Assembly (NCBI RefSeq): GCF_900155655.1
Contig: NZ_LT706997.1
Location: 1 to 40,362 of the forward strand
Reading direction: 5' to 3'
Length of the DNA: 40,362 nucleotides
DNA from: Prevotella ihumii
GTDB taxonomy: Bacteria > Bacteroidota > Bacteroidia > Bacteroidales > Bacteroidaceae
The translations under genes and the position numbers were made by a program. A model generated the notes under the pieces. That model was not told the origin of the DNA. It was given only the letters and a program-made list of their open reading frames with translations, and searched no databases. This document shows, one piece after another, positions 25,968 to 33,359 of the stretch (position 1 is its first letter; every line of letters starts with the position of its first letter).

Positions 25968-27395
25968 TTAGCTTTCAAGTCCCATTTCTTTTGCTTTTTC
26001 TTTTAGCAATAGCATTAAGGGTTCTCGCTCGTTAGGCACTCTGTTATCAAGTACAGCCTCTTTTAAAGCCTTCTTTAGCTCGCCAACCTCACGACTTGGT
26101 TTCAGATGGAACATTTCCATAATCTCGTCGCCATCAATACAGGGCTGCAATAATCGTTTATAATCGCGTTCTTTTAAGTCTTCCAATTTGTTGCGAACAA
26201 TGCGGAAATTCTCCAAAAAACGTTGTTTCCTGACAGCGTTCTTGCTCGTTATGTCAGCTTCACACAGTGTCATTAGGTCGTCAATGTCGTCTCCTGCATC
26301 GTTCATCAGTCTGCGTACAGCCGAATCGGTTACTTCCTCGTCAGCAATAATAATAGGTCGCATGTGCAAGTCTACCAATTTGCGCACGTATTTCATCTTT
26401 GCGTCCATCGGAAACTTCAGTCGTTTGAAGATGGTTGGTATCATTTTTGCACCTATTATATTATGGTTGTGGAATGTCCAACCAATGAGTGGGTCCCATC
26501 GTTTGCTTTTGGGCTTGCCAATATCGTGGAACAATGCCGACCAACGCAACCAAAGATTATCTGTTGTACGAGCAGCATTATCTAATACTTCCAACGTATG
26601 AAAAAAGTTGTTTTTGTGCGCACGTCCATTACGTGTATCTACCACATCCATTGCCACCAACTCTGGCAAGATGAGCTGCAATAATCCACAGCGATAAAGG
26701 TCTATAAAACCCTTACTTGGCGTGCGTGTTGCCATAATTTTGTTTAGCTCATCGGCAATGCGTTCCCCACTTATTATTTTAATTCGTTCTGCATTTCGCT
26801 CTAACGCCTCAAAAGTTTCATCCTCTATGAAGAAGTTCAATTGTGTTGCAAAGCGCACACATCGCATCATTCTCAATGGGTCGTCAGAGAAAGTTACATC
26901 AGGGTCGAGTGGGGTACGGATAATGCCGTCCCATAAGTCGTCTATACCGCCAAAGGGGTCAACCAGCTCTCCAAAGCGGTCTGCGTTGAGGCATACAGCC
27001 AACGCATTGATGGTAAAGTCTCTGCGGTTTTGGTCGTCCTCCAATGTACCATCTTCTACAATGGGTTTGCGACTATCTCTGTTGTAGCTCTCTTTTCGAG
27101 CTCCTACAAATTCTACTTCTGTATCGTGATATTTTACCTGTGCTGTTCCAAAGTTGTGAAACACAGATATGTGTGCTTTCTTGCCTAAGATGTTTTTCAA
27201 TTCGTTGGCAACGCTAATTCCACTGCCTACCACTACTACATCAATATCTTTTGATGGGCGTTCTAAAAATAAGTCGCGCACATAACCGCCTACGACATAA
27301 CATTCTAATTGGAGTTTGTCGGCAGCTTGAGAAATTTTATGAAATATATCCTTATCTAATAATTTTGCCAATTCGGCATCAGAGAGGTCTCGCAT
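25968..27395 (-). CDS. cca: CCA tRNA nucleotidyltransferase / poly(A) polymerase family, with HD domain
   Basis: The 475-residue protein belongs to the class II nucleotidyltransferases that add or repair the CCA end of tRNA. The N-terminal motif is VVGGYVRDLFLERPSKDIDVVVVG, with the GG and the metal-binding Asp-x-Asp. It is followed by RRDFTINALA and the DDPLRMMRCVRFATQL motif. The middle has RSFHDIGKPK-like HD residues (LFHDIGKP) for a phosphohydrolase domain, and the C-terminus is helical. CCA-adding and poly(A)-adding members cannot be separated by eye, but no other candidate is present. Monocistronic, with its own promoter at 27418-27449. Confidence 0.92.
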   Translation of the reverse strand: MRDLSDAELAKLLDKDIFHKISQAADKLQLECYVVGGYVRDLFLERPSKDIDVVVVGSGISVANELKNILGKKAHISVFHNFGTAQVKYHDTEVEFVGARKESYNRDSRKPIVEDGTLEDDQNRRDFTINALAVCLNADRFGELVDPFGGIDDLWDGIIRTPLDPDVTFSDDPLRMMRCVRFATQLNFFIEDETFEALERNAERIKIISGERIADELNKIMATRTPSKGFIDLYRCGLLQLILPELVAMDVVDTRNGRAHKNNFFHTLEVLDNAARTTDNLWLRWSALFHDIGKPKSKRWDPLIGWTFHNHNIIGAKMIPTIFKRLKFPMDAKMKYVRKLVDLHMRPIIIADEEVTDSAVRRLMNDAGDDIDDLMTLCEADITSKNAVRKQRFLENFRIVRNKLEDLKERDYKRLLQPCIDGDEIMEMFHLKPSREVGELKKALKEAVLDNRVPNEREPLMLLLKEKAKEMGLES

Positions 27396-27417
27396 TTATA
27401 TATAATCTTTAGGATTG

Positions 27418-27449
27418 CAAAGATACAATAATTCTATCGAAAGTCCAAA
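27418..27449 (-). promoter_or_regulatory. cca promoter
   Basis: On the minus strand TTTG (27446-27449), 20 bases, TATCTTTG (27418-27425). The ATG follows 22 bases downstream. Confidence 0.75.
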
Positions 27450-27570
27450 TACTCACCTCCTAAAGGTAGATATGTAAACTATATGCAAAACCCATTTATG
27501 GAATTTGTTGGGTGCATACTTTATGTTCCTTAGAAGGTTGATGATTTCAAATCTTTTTAAATCAAATTAT

Positions 27571-27830
27571 AGGATAGTTCTATAAATTAGCTTTGTTAGA
27601 TTTTGAGCTTATTTTTGAGGTCAAAATGCAAGAGCGTGAAGGAGTGTAACGAGCTACACAACTGAACGAACTTACATTTTGAACCAAAAACAGAGCAAGC
27701 CGAATGCAATCAAACTTGTTTGAATTGTTGAGGCGCAGCCTGTTTTATATAAAAAGAAGCCAAAAGATAGCAAAACGTATTTCATAAAAATTTAATGACT
27801 ATATGTGGTGGTAATTTATAGAACCAGCCT
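27571..27830 (-). mobile_element. M2a, 260-bp MITE (inverted orientation)
   Basis: It matches M2b and M2c in reverse orientation over its full 260 bp. The right end reads TAATTTATAGAACCAGCCT, while the left end has diverged (AGGATAGTTC instead of AGGCTGGTTC). The 2 bases outside each end are AT. No coding capacity. The internal apex is TAACGAGCTA at 27647-27656. Confidence 0.88.
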
Positions 27831-28094
27831 ATAAGGAAAAATGGCGAAGTTATATAACCCTTGCAATACTCATTTAATATGATTTTTATTGCATTTTTAG
27901 ACCTATAAATGAGGATAAAAGTGTTTATAAATATTTAATTCTTATTCGATATTGTCCAAATAATCAATCCAAATAGTTGTGTTTAAAATGTTAATGCTTA
28001 AAACATTAGATTTAACATTTAAAATCGCTAAATATGAGTGTTTGATATTTCTTATTTAATGTCCTAAAATGCTTATCATCAATGTGTGGCAAGT
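27831..28094. other. AT-rich non-coding spacer
   Basis: Very AT-rich sequence between M2a and the palindrome cluster. I see no gene, hairpin terminator or promoter that I would support. Confidence 0.55.
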
Positions 28095-28176
28095 CAAAGT
28101 TAAACTTTAGTATTCCCAAACATATATGTCTTACCCTCCCAAAGTTGAACTTTGGCAGTTTCAAAGTTGAACTTTA
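28095..28176. repeat. Cluster of three CAAAGTTnAACTTT palindromes
   Basis: CAAAGTTAAACTTTA (28095-28109), CAAAGTTGAACTTTG (28140-28154) and CAAAGTTGAACTTTA (28162-28176). The second is preceded by ACATATATGT (28120-28129) with a 10-base gap, exactly as at 1516-1550. It could be a binding site array for a dimeric regulator, although no gene is near. Confidence 0.6.
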
Positions 28177-28533
28177 GCGCTCTAATTTACCACGTTTTTA
28201 TGCTTTTGTTGTTTGATTATACTTTTTAATAGTTCTATATATCCTTTGAATAACTACATTCTTTTTGCACATTTTGTTCTATTTCTTTTTATTTCGTTAT
28301 ATATCAATGGGTTATAATTGCACACAAATTTAGCCCGCTTTTCTGTCCGAATATGGTCTTGAGCCCAAATCAGCGAAATATGAACGATGCAATTAACAAT
28401 TGAGCAATATAAATAGTAAAAATAGAAGAGTAAAACGGACATAATAGAGAGATGAATGAGGGTTAAAACAAAGAATAATCTTAACTCCCTGAAAAGAAAA
28501 AGAGCGAGCGAGTACCCTATAACCATTAATCCC
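28177..28533. other. Non-coding spacer with one doubtful frame
   Basis: A 90-codon minus-strand frame (28254-28526) is rich in Leu, Phe and Tyr, but it has no recognisable domain, no promoter and ends against a repeat. I do not call it a gene. Nothing else is seen. Confidence 0.5.
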
Positions 28534-28735
28534 TTAAACCCAAATCGGTCGTTAGACCAGTTTAGGTGCTTACTTTATTATTTTTGAAACTTATGAGATG
28601 TCTTTTGGATTATTTTGGCTTTATTTTACCTATATTTGCAGTCACATAGTCCGCTATGCTCCTTTGATATATGCAAAATAAATCTCAAAATAATCGCAAA
28701 ATACATTCTCATTCTAACGACCGATTTAGGTTTAA
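28534..28735. repeat. R1d, 202-bp element with R1 ends and a different core
   Basis: The left end TTAAACCCAAATCGGTCG... and right end ...CGACCGATTTAGGTTTAA are inverted repeats matching at 22 of 23 positions. Both are R1 terminal sequences. The interior differs from R1a and R1c, and lacks the TAGCGAGCTA apex. Only 14 bases separate it from M2b. Confidence 0.8.
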
Positions 28736-28749
28736 AGCAGCTACTCTTA

Positions 28750-29009
28750 AGGCTGGTTCTATAAATTACCACCGCATATCGTCATTCAATTTTTATGAAA
28801 TACGTTTTGTTATCTTTTGGCTTCTTTTTATATAAAACAGGCTGCGCCTCAACCATTCAAACAAGTTTGATTGCATTCGGCTTGCTCCGTTTTTGGTTCA
28901 AAATGTAAGTTCGTTCAGTCGTGTAGCTCGCTACACTCCTTCACGCTCTTGCATTTTGACCTCAAAAATAAACTCAAAATCTAACAAAGCTAATTTATAG
29001 AACCAGCCT
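28750..29009 (+). mobile_element. M2b, 260-bp MITE
   Basis: Perfect 19-bp terminal repeats (AGGCTGGTTCTATAAATTA and its inverse) with TA just outside both ends. Nearly identical to M2c. Inside, two imperfect arms flank the apex GTGTAGCTCGCTACAC (28921-28936). No open reading frame. Confidence 0.9.
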
Positions 29010-29035
29010 TATTGGAATTTACAAGTGCAATCATC

Positions 29036-29266
29036 TTATAAAAGTTCGGGAAGCTCGAATAGTTTGATGCGATTGCTTCCCTTGATGAGAATGTAAAAGC
29101 CTTGCGGTTGTTCTTGTCGAATTGCCCCTTTTACCTCTTCTATGTTCTTATATTTCTGAAACGTTGTTGTTGTCTTACCAAATTCCTCACCTACCAACCA
29201 AATTTGTGGAATGGGAAGGGTGTTCAGAAGGTTAATAACCTGAACTCGGGATAATTTTCCCCTCAT
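29036..29266 (-). pseudogene. C-terminal fragment of a stand-alone MurF
   Basis: The 76-codon frame contains PQIWLVGEEFGKT, KYKNIEEVKGAI and GFYILIKGSNRIKLFELPELL-type sequence. This is how stand-alone MurF ligases end in this phylum (WLVGE..F, then ILIKGS..I.LE). The ATP-binding and central domains are missing. Nothing MurF-like continues on the other side of the R1c repeat, which starts 9 bases from the frame's ATG. The fragment is confined between M2b and R1c, so it looks like a remnant of a deletion or partial duplication. The full MurF-Alr at 33360 has a different C-terminal sequence (VILLKGARSFGF). Confidence 0.6.
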
Positions 29267-29274
29267 ATTCTGTT

Positions 29275-29475
29275 TTATCCCAAATCAGTCGTTAGACTTC
29301 TTCGAGATTTGCGAGCTTATTTTGAGCTATTTTTGGTTGTTTTTGAAGACGTTTAGCGAGCTAAACAACTGAAAAAACAAACGAAAAGAGCCAAAATAAG
29401 GTGCAAAGACGAAGAAAAGCATAACATCTAAACGCTTTAAAAAGCCTTTGCGGGCTAATGACCGGTTTGGGATAA
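29275..29475 (+). repeat. R1c, intact 201-bp R1 repeat
   Basis: Ends TTATCCCAAATCAGTCGTTAG and CTAATGACCGGTTTGGGATAA are inverted repeats. The interior is almost identical to R1a, with arms folding around TTTAGCGAGCTAAA (29352-29365). It is the best unbroken copy for defining where the IS110 element entered R1a. Confidence 0.85.
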
Positions 29476-29632
29476 TGATACAACGAGGAGGGGTGTATGG
29501 GTGCTCCAAGAGGTGTCTATGCCTCCTCCCATTTTTTATAAGTGCCAAACCACAACAGTGGTTGCTGTCCAGAAGAAACACAATAGCTTTCACACTTTAG
29601 GAGATTTCGCTCAAAAAAAAGTTTTTAAAAAT

Positions 29633-29663
29633 TTTGCTGATATTCGGAATTTATGTAATTTTG
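29633..29663 (+). promoter_or_regulatory. Promoter of the lipoprotein locus
   Basis: TTTG (29633-29636) and TAATTTTG (29656-29663) with a 19-base spacer, an excellent Bacteroidetes promoter. The first sizeable gene starts more than 400 bases later, so the transcript has a long leader. Confidence 0.75.
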
Positions 29664-29705
29664 CAACGCAAACAGGATAATTAAAAGAAAACTAACAAAA
29701 AGGCA

Positions 29706-29741
29706 GTTCCTTGATACAAAACGTGTTTCATAGAAAGGAAC
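29706..29741 (+). promoter_or_regulatory. Hairpin near the 5' end of the leader
   Basis: GTTCCTT (29706-29712) pairs with AAGGAAC (29735-29741) across a 22-base loop, close to the predicted transcript start. Confidence 0.4.
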
Positions 29742-29808
29742 GAAGATTAGTCAAAAAGAAAACATTTATTTTCTATATTTTTTAACACAAAATATTTGCA
29801 TAATTAAA

Positions 29809-29847
29809 ATGAATTTTTACCCCCCCCACGTATTTATCGCCATTTAA
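29809..29847 (+). CDS. Possible 12-residue leader peptide with C tract
   Basis: ATG at 29809 opens a 12-codon frame (MNFYPPHVFIAI, stop TAA 29845-29847). It contains a run of eight C (29820-29827), unusual in this AT-rich DNA. A change in the run length would shift the frame. The position between a strong promoter and terminator-like hairpins suggests an attenuator leader peptide. There is no protein-level support. Confidence 0.35.
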   Translation: MNFYPPHVFIAI

Positions 29848-29852
29848 CAGGA

Positions 29853-30000
29853 ATGCTGCAATTTGGCGTTCTTTGTTTTCTGTGTATATGTACTTGCACG
29901 GATTTCCTTGAAATCCTTTCTGTTTTTCTCAACAATGCTGCCGTTTGCAGCATATCGCCTTTGTAAAAAGGCATTACTTTTTCCCTATTTTTTTTATTAC
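29853..30000 (+). promoter_or_regulatory. Structured leader with terminator-like hairpins (attenuator candidate)
   Basis: Three hairpins follow the leader peptide. GGATTTC/GAAATCC (29900-29916) is followed by a T-rich run. ATGCTGC/GCAGCAT (29935-29953) is next. GCCTTT/AAAGGC (29957-29972) is followed by ATTACTTTTTCCC and a run of eight T. A second ATGCTGC at 29853-29859 could pair with the same GCAGCAT, giving an alternative fold. The first and third hairpins look like intrinsic terminators before the genes at 30082 and 30306. Confidence 0.45.
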
Positions 30001-30081
30001 AATAGTTCGTTAAAATTTGAGATACGAAGTATTGTTATTAGTTTTTCAACCTATAGGACGAATATCAAACTTCTTATAAAA

Positions 30082-30264
30082 ATGAAAAAGAAATACATTG
30101 CACCAGTTTGTCATATCACCCCCATAGAACTCGAAAGTCTACTTACCCAAGTAAGTGGACAAAACTCTGACATCAAGGATTACCAACATGTTGACTTTGA
30201 TCCAGGAAAATCAGGAGATCCCAACGCATCTGATAATCAAGATTACGAAGATTATGAAAATTGA
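30082..30264 (+). CDS. Small acidic protein preceding a lipoprotein gene
   Basis: The 60-residue protein starts MKKKYIAPVCHITPIELESL, continues LLTQVSGQ and ends with a very acidic tail full of Asp, Asn and Tyr (DNQDYEDYEN). No signal peptide or membrane segment. The pattern of a short KKKYI-P start, an LL..SG middle and an acidic tail is one I associate with small unnamed proteins placed before surface lipoproteins in Prevotella and Bacteroides; no function is known to me. The longer frame that reaches back to 29863 would run through the hairpins, so the start at 30082 is preferred. The lipoprotein gene follows after 41 bases. Confidence 0.65.
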   Translation: MKKKYIAPVCHITPIELESLLTQVSGQNSDIKDYQHVDFDPGKSGDPNASDNQDYEDYEN

Positions 30265-30305
30265 TATACAAAAGAGACAACCAAGTACACAACATTGAAA
30301 AAAAA

Positions 30306-32615
30306 ATGAGACGAATAATTTTATTAACAAAAACTATCTTTTGCACCATAGCATTGCTTGTCTTGAGTACAGGATGCGCAGACGAAACATTGCCAGAGCC
30401 TAACTCCAAGAAAACAGAAACGAGTAATGAACGTGCCACATCTGTCATTACCATTGACAATGGCAGCGCAGGCGTGAGCTTGCCACAGTCAACAGCTTCC
30501 ACGCGGGCAGCTGTCACCATGAACGAGATGTTTCAGCTGACAGAGGATAACGACTTTGAAACCGATGCTTACCTTATCAAGGAAGACGATGATGAAAGCA
30601 TCAACGACAAACGAAAGTTGGCATATCTGCACATACGGTGGAAAAACAAGACCAAAACTGCCAATGGGTGGAGTCTTAGTACCTACGAGCCAAGCATCAC
30701 GTTAGAATGGATTAACAAAGAAGCTGTAGACATTATGCCTGGCGAAAACTGGTATGTGGCAGGCATTGTAGGTGGTGATATGGAAAGAGAGGAAGGCATT
30801 CCTAACACTGTAGAGTTTTATGGGCAAGATGGTAAAAAACCAAAGGTGATGAACGCCTCTGTTGCTGGCAGTGACAGCAAACACAAGTTCAATGTACCGT
30901 TTGTGGCTAACTGGGTGAAAGTAGGCATCAAAGGGAAGAACAAAATAGAGTTCCAAAACATGCACTTCGAGCCGCAAGGCGTAGTGTTTAAGGTAAAGGT
31001 GAAGCGTAACGAGAAGCTATTGAAGCCAGAAGAACACGAATATATGTTCTCCAGCACAGGACTGTCGTCCAATGTCTTCTTCAGTTTCGTAGACTATGAT
31101 AAGGGAATAGACCCACGACAAAGCCACAACGTAAGGGTATCGCACAATAATCCCGTGAAGGACTATTGGGTGTGGCACCATCCAACAGACTTGCGCGACT
31201 TAGGGGATGGCACCGAAAAGCAAACGAATGGAGCTTGGTTGGCGGCTAATAAAACATTCCAATTCTCACATACCACTGAACTGCGTTATAGGTACACATA
31301 TCCAGCTTCTAAAGTCACGGGCAAAGACTACGATGTTTTCTATGTATGGGGCATGCCCATCAATGGTGGTGAGTTCGTAGAATATCTGTCGTACACGGGT
31401 ACTGGCAACAAAGAGAAAGCCAAATCAGACCTTTCCAAAGCAAAGTTTGAATTAGACAACACCACTGCCATTACTTCCGCACATGGTGGTTTTATGCTGG
31501 GCTGGCTCAATGGTGATAGCAAAGTGCGAGGAGAGTTTCTTTGTGGAACACCACACACCAACGAATTTCAACGCATAGACGACTGGAGTCCGTACATGGG
31601 AAAAATCATGGACGTGAACCTCAAGGTGATGCGCCCTGGTGACAAACGTTACAAATGGCGTGTGCCGCTTGCACGCATGGCAAAATCGAACTTGGCTCGC
31701 CCAGAGAGGGTATATAATGAAATACCAATAGATCAGCTGGCTTTTACAAACGATTTAGAACCAAACTTAGGTAAAGGGAAATTTAAACAATCGGAGCTTC
31801 AAATATTAGTAGAAGCAGGAAAAGCTCCCGAAGGCTATCACATCCCCTCTATTGAAGAATTTGGTGCCGCATTACCCTATGTAGCCAAGAAGTGTGACCC
31901 AGACTGGACGGAAAACCAAAAAGATTTGGAGGGTAGCAACCTTGGATTTAAGCCAGATGGTCTTGGTCCTCAGCTTGACGGTTATTTCAAGGAGTGGCTT
32001 CAGCTTAAAGACTTGCAAGGATTCTCTGCGCCATCGCTCTACAACAGCATATATAAGACAGTAATAGACGGAAACAGCAAGGTGATATACGCTATCCGCT
32101 TTGAGCATGTTCGCAGCACTGGCAACAGAGACCTCACTGGCAATCGCTACCGCTGTGCCTACCGCTTCGTAATACACACAGCAGACAAAAACGGGTGTAA
32201 TGTAGATGGACGTGGACGCAGGCTGGGCATTACGGCACGCTGGCTGGGCAACCTACCTATAACCATTGACGAGATAGCAAAACCAGACTATTGGGAAAAG
32301 AACAACAGCAATGACGTTGTTCGCATACTCAATGATGACGGTGACAGGAAAGGAGCGCAAATAAGTGACGACGCCTGCTACTTTTCGGGGTCGAAACCAT
32401 ACACTACGTATGACGACCCAACTAACCCCAATAAGACCTACTATTGTCGCTATTTTCACCCCAATGGTTTTTATCGCGGATTCATGATAAAAGGGAGTGG
32501 AGGCATGTATGCCCCTATCCGCTGCTTTGCCAACTGGGATTTAAGCGAAAGCGCACCTAACGCACCACGTCAGCAACGCATTACAGGGATGTACAATGAG
32601 GAACATTACAAATAA
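30306..32615 (+). CDS. Large surface-type lipoprotein, unknown function
   Basis: The 769-residue protein begins with a lipoprotein signal (MRRIILLTKTIFC...LSTGC, Cys24). After the cysteine come acidic residues (ADE), compatible with a surface-export signal of Bacteroidetes lipoproteins. Then a Ser/Thr-rich linker and the main body. The N-terminal half has fimbrillin-like traits (STASTRAAV after the linker, then a SITLEWINKEAVDIMPGENWY-like beta-rich part). The C-terminal third contains GYHIPSIEEFGAALPYV and YRCAYRFVIHTADK, similar in style to surface carbohydrate- or matrix-facing domains, but I cannot name the family. A start at 30261 would precede the signal peptide and is unlikely. A terminator follows at 32708. 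Confidence 0.8.
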   Translation: MRRIILLTKTIFCTIALLVLSTGCADETLPEPNSKKTETSNERATSVITIDNGSAGVSLPQSTASTRAAVTMNEMFQLTEDNDFETDAYLIKEDDDESINDKRKLAYLHIRWKNKTKTANGWSLSTYEPSITLEWINKEAVDIMPGENWYVAGIVGGDMEREEGIPNTVEFYGQDGKKPKVMNASVAGSDSKHKFNVPFVANWVKVGIKGKNKIEFQNMHFEPQGVVFKVKVKRNEKLLKPEEHEYMFSSTGLSSNVFFSFVDYDKGIDPRQSHNVRVSHNNPVKDYWVWHHPTDLRDLGDGTEKQTNGAWLAANKTFQFSHTTELRYRYTYPASKVTGKDYDVFYVWGMPINGGEFVEYLSYTGTGNKEKAKSDLSKAKFELDNTTAITSAHGGFMLGWLNGDSKVRGEFLCGTPHTNEFQRIDDWSPYMGKIMDVNLKVMRPGDKRYKWRVPLARMAKSNLARPERVYNEIPIDQLAFTNDLEPNLGKGKFKQSELQILVEAGKAPEGYHIPSIEEFGAALPYVAKKCDPDWTENQKDLEGSNLGFKPDGLGPQLDGYFKEWLQLKDLQGFSAPSLYNSIYKTVIDGNSKVIYAIRFEHVRSTGNRDLTGNRYRCAYRFVIHTADKNGCNVDGRGRRLGITARWLGNLPITIDEIAKPDYWEKNNSNDVVRILNDDGDRKGAQISDDACYFSGSKPYTTYDDPTNPNKTYYCRYFHPNGFYRGFMIKGSGGMYAPIRCFANWDLSESAPNAPRQQRITGMYNEEHYK

Positions 32616-32707
32616 TGACACAGGTGACACCTACAGAACAGCAGATACATACGCATCGTTAGAAGATGACGCTATAAATCATCCATGATGCCGATTCGAT
32701 AGCACAG

Positions 32708-32750
32708 CAACCGCCAAACTTCATCATGAAACTTGGCGGTTGTTTTTATT
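32708..32750 (+). terminator. Intrinsic terminator of the lipoprotein locus
   Basis: CAACCGCCAA (32708-32717) pairs with TTGGCGGTTG (32733-32742), a perfect 10-bp stem followed directly by TTTTTATT. Confidence 0.85.
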
Positions 32751-32796
32751 TGGAAACCGATGATACCAATCACACAAAACGCATTATTTTATCTTA

Positions 32797-33056
32797 AGGT
32801 TGGTTCTATAAATTACCACCGCATATCGTCATTAATTTTTTATGAAATACGTTTTGTTATCTTTTGGCTTCTTTTTATATAAAACAGGCTGCGCCTCAAC
32901 AATTCAAACAAGTTTGATTGCATTCGGCTTGCTCCGTTTTTGGTTCAAAATGTAAGTTCGTTCAGTCGTGTAGCTCGCTACACTCCTTCACTCTCTTGCA
33001 TTTTGACCTCAAAAATAAGTTCAAAATCTAACAAAGCTAATTTATAGAACCAGCCT
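32797..33056 (+). mobile_element. M2c, 260-bp MITE
   Basis: Nearly identical to M2b and in the same orientation. The ends are AGGTTGGTTCTATAAATTA and the inverse of AGGCTGGTTCTATAAATTA, with TA just outside both. The apex TAGCTCGCTA lies at 32971-32980. Confidence 0.9.
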
Positions 33057-33359
33057 TAATACATATCTCGAATAAAAAGTAGTTATGCCTAACAAGGAGT
33101 TAGCCCCTACACTACCTTTGAGCACATTCATATTTGTTTTAAAAGAGTGCTTTCTTTTAGCAATATTTTTGTTGAACAGAGGTGTGTATAACGAGTAGCC
33201 AAAGGTGTCAACGATGATTAAAAAAGATAAAAATGCAGCCTAAAGGAGCAGAGCTATTGAGTTTTTAAGTACCTTTGTAAGTCAATATGCACAAACCTAT
33301 TGAGTTGCTGGAATTGACACTGGCTAACTTGTAGGTGGAATGATAAAAATGTAGAGGCA
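33057..33359 (+). promoter_or_regulatory. murF-alr upstream region
   Basis: No gene is seen. Two -7-like boxes TACCTTTG occur at 33113-33120 and 33270-33277; neither has a TTTG at the standard distance. The second, 83 bases before the ATG, is the better candidate for murF-alr. Confidence 0.4.

Noticed and set aside
28254..28526. 90-codon minus-strand open frame rich in Leu, Phe and Tyr
   Set aside because: No recognisable domain, no promoter, composition as expected from translated AT-rich non-coding DNA, and it runs up to the R1d repeat.
29327..29593. 88-codon minus-strand frame
   Set aside because: Most of it is translated R1c repeat; the same repeat elsewhere has no such gene.
3631..33056. 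CRISPR array from the repeated AAATCGGTCGTTAG units
   Set aside because: Copies are kilobases apart, occur as inverted pairs at ends of about 200-bp elements, and have no regular spacers or cas genes.
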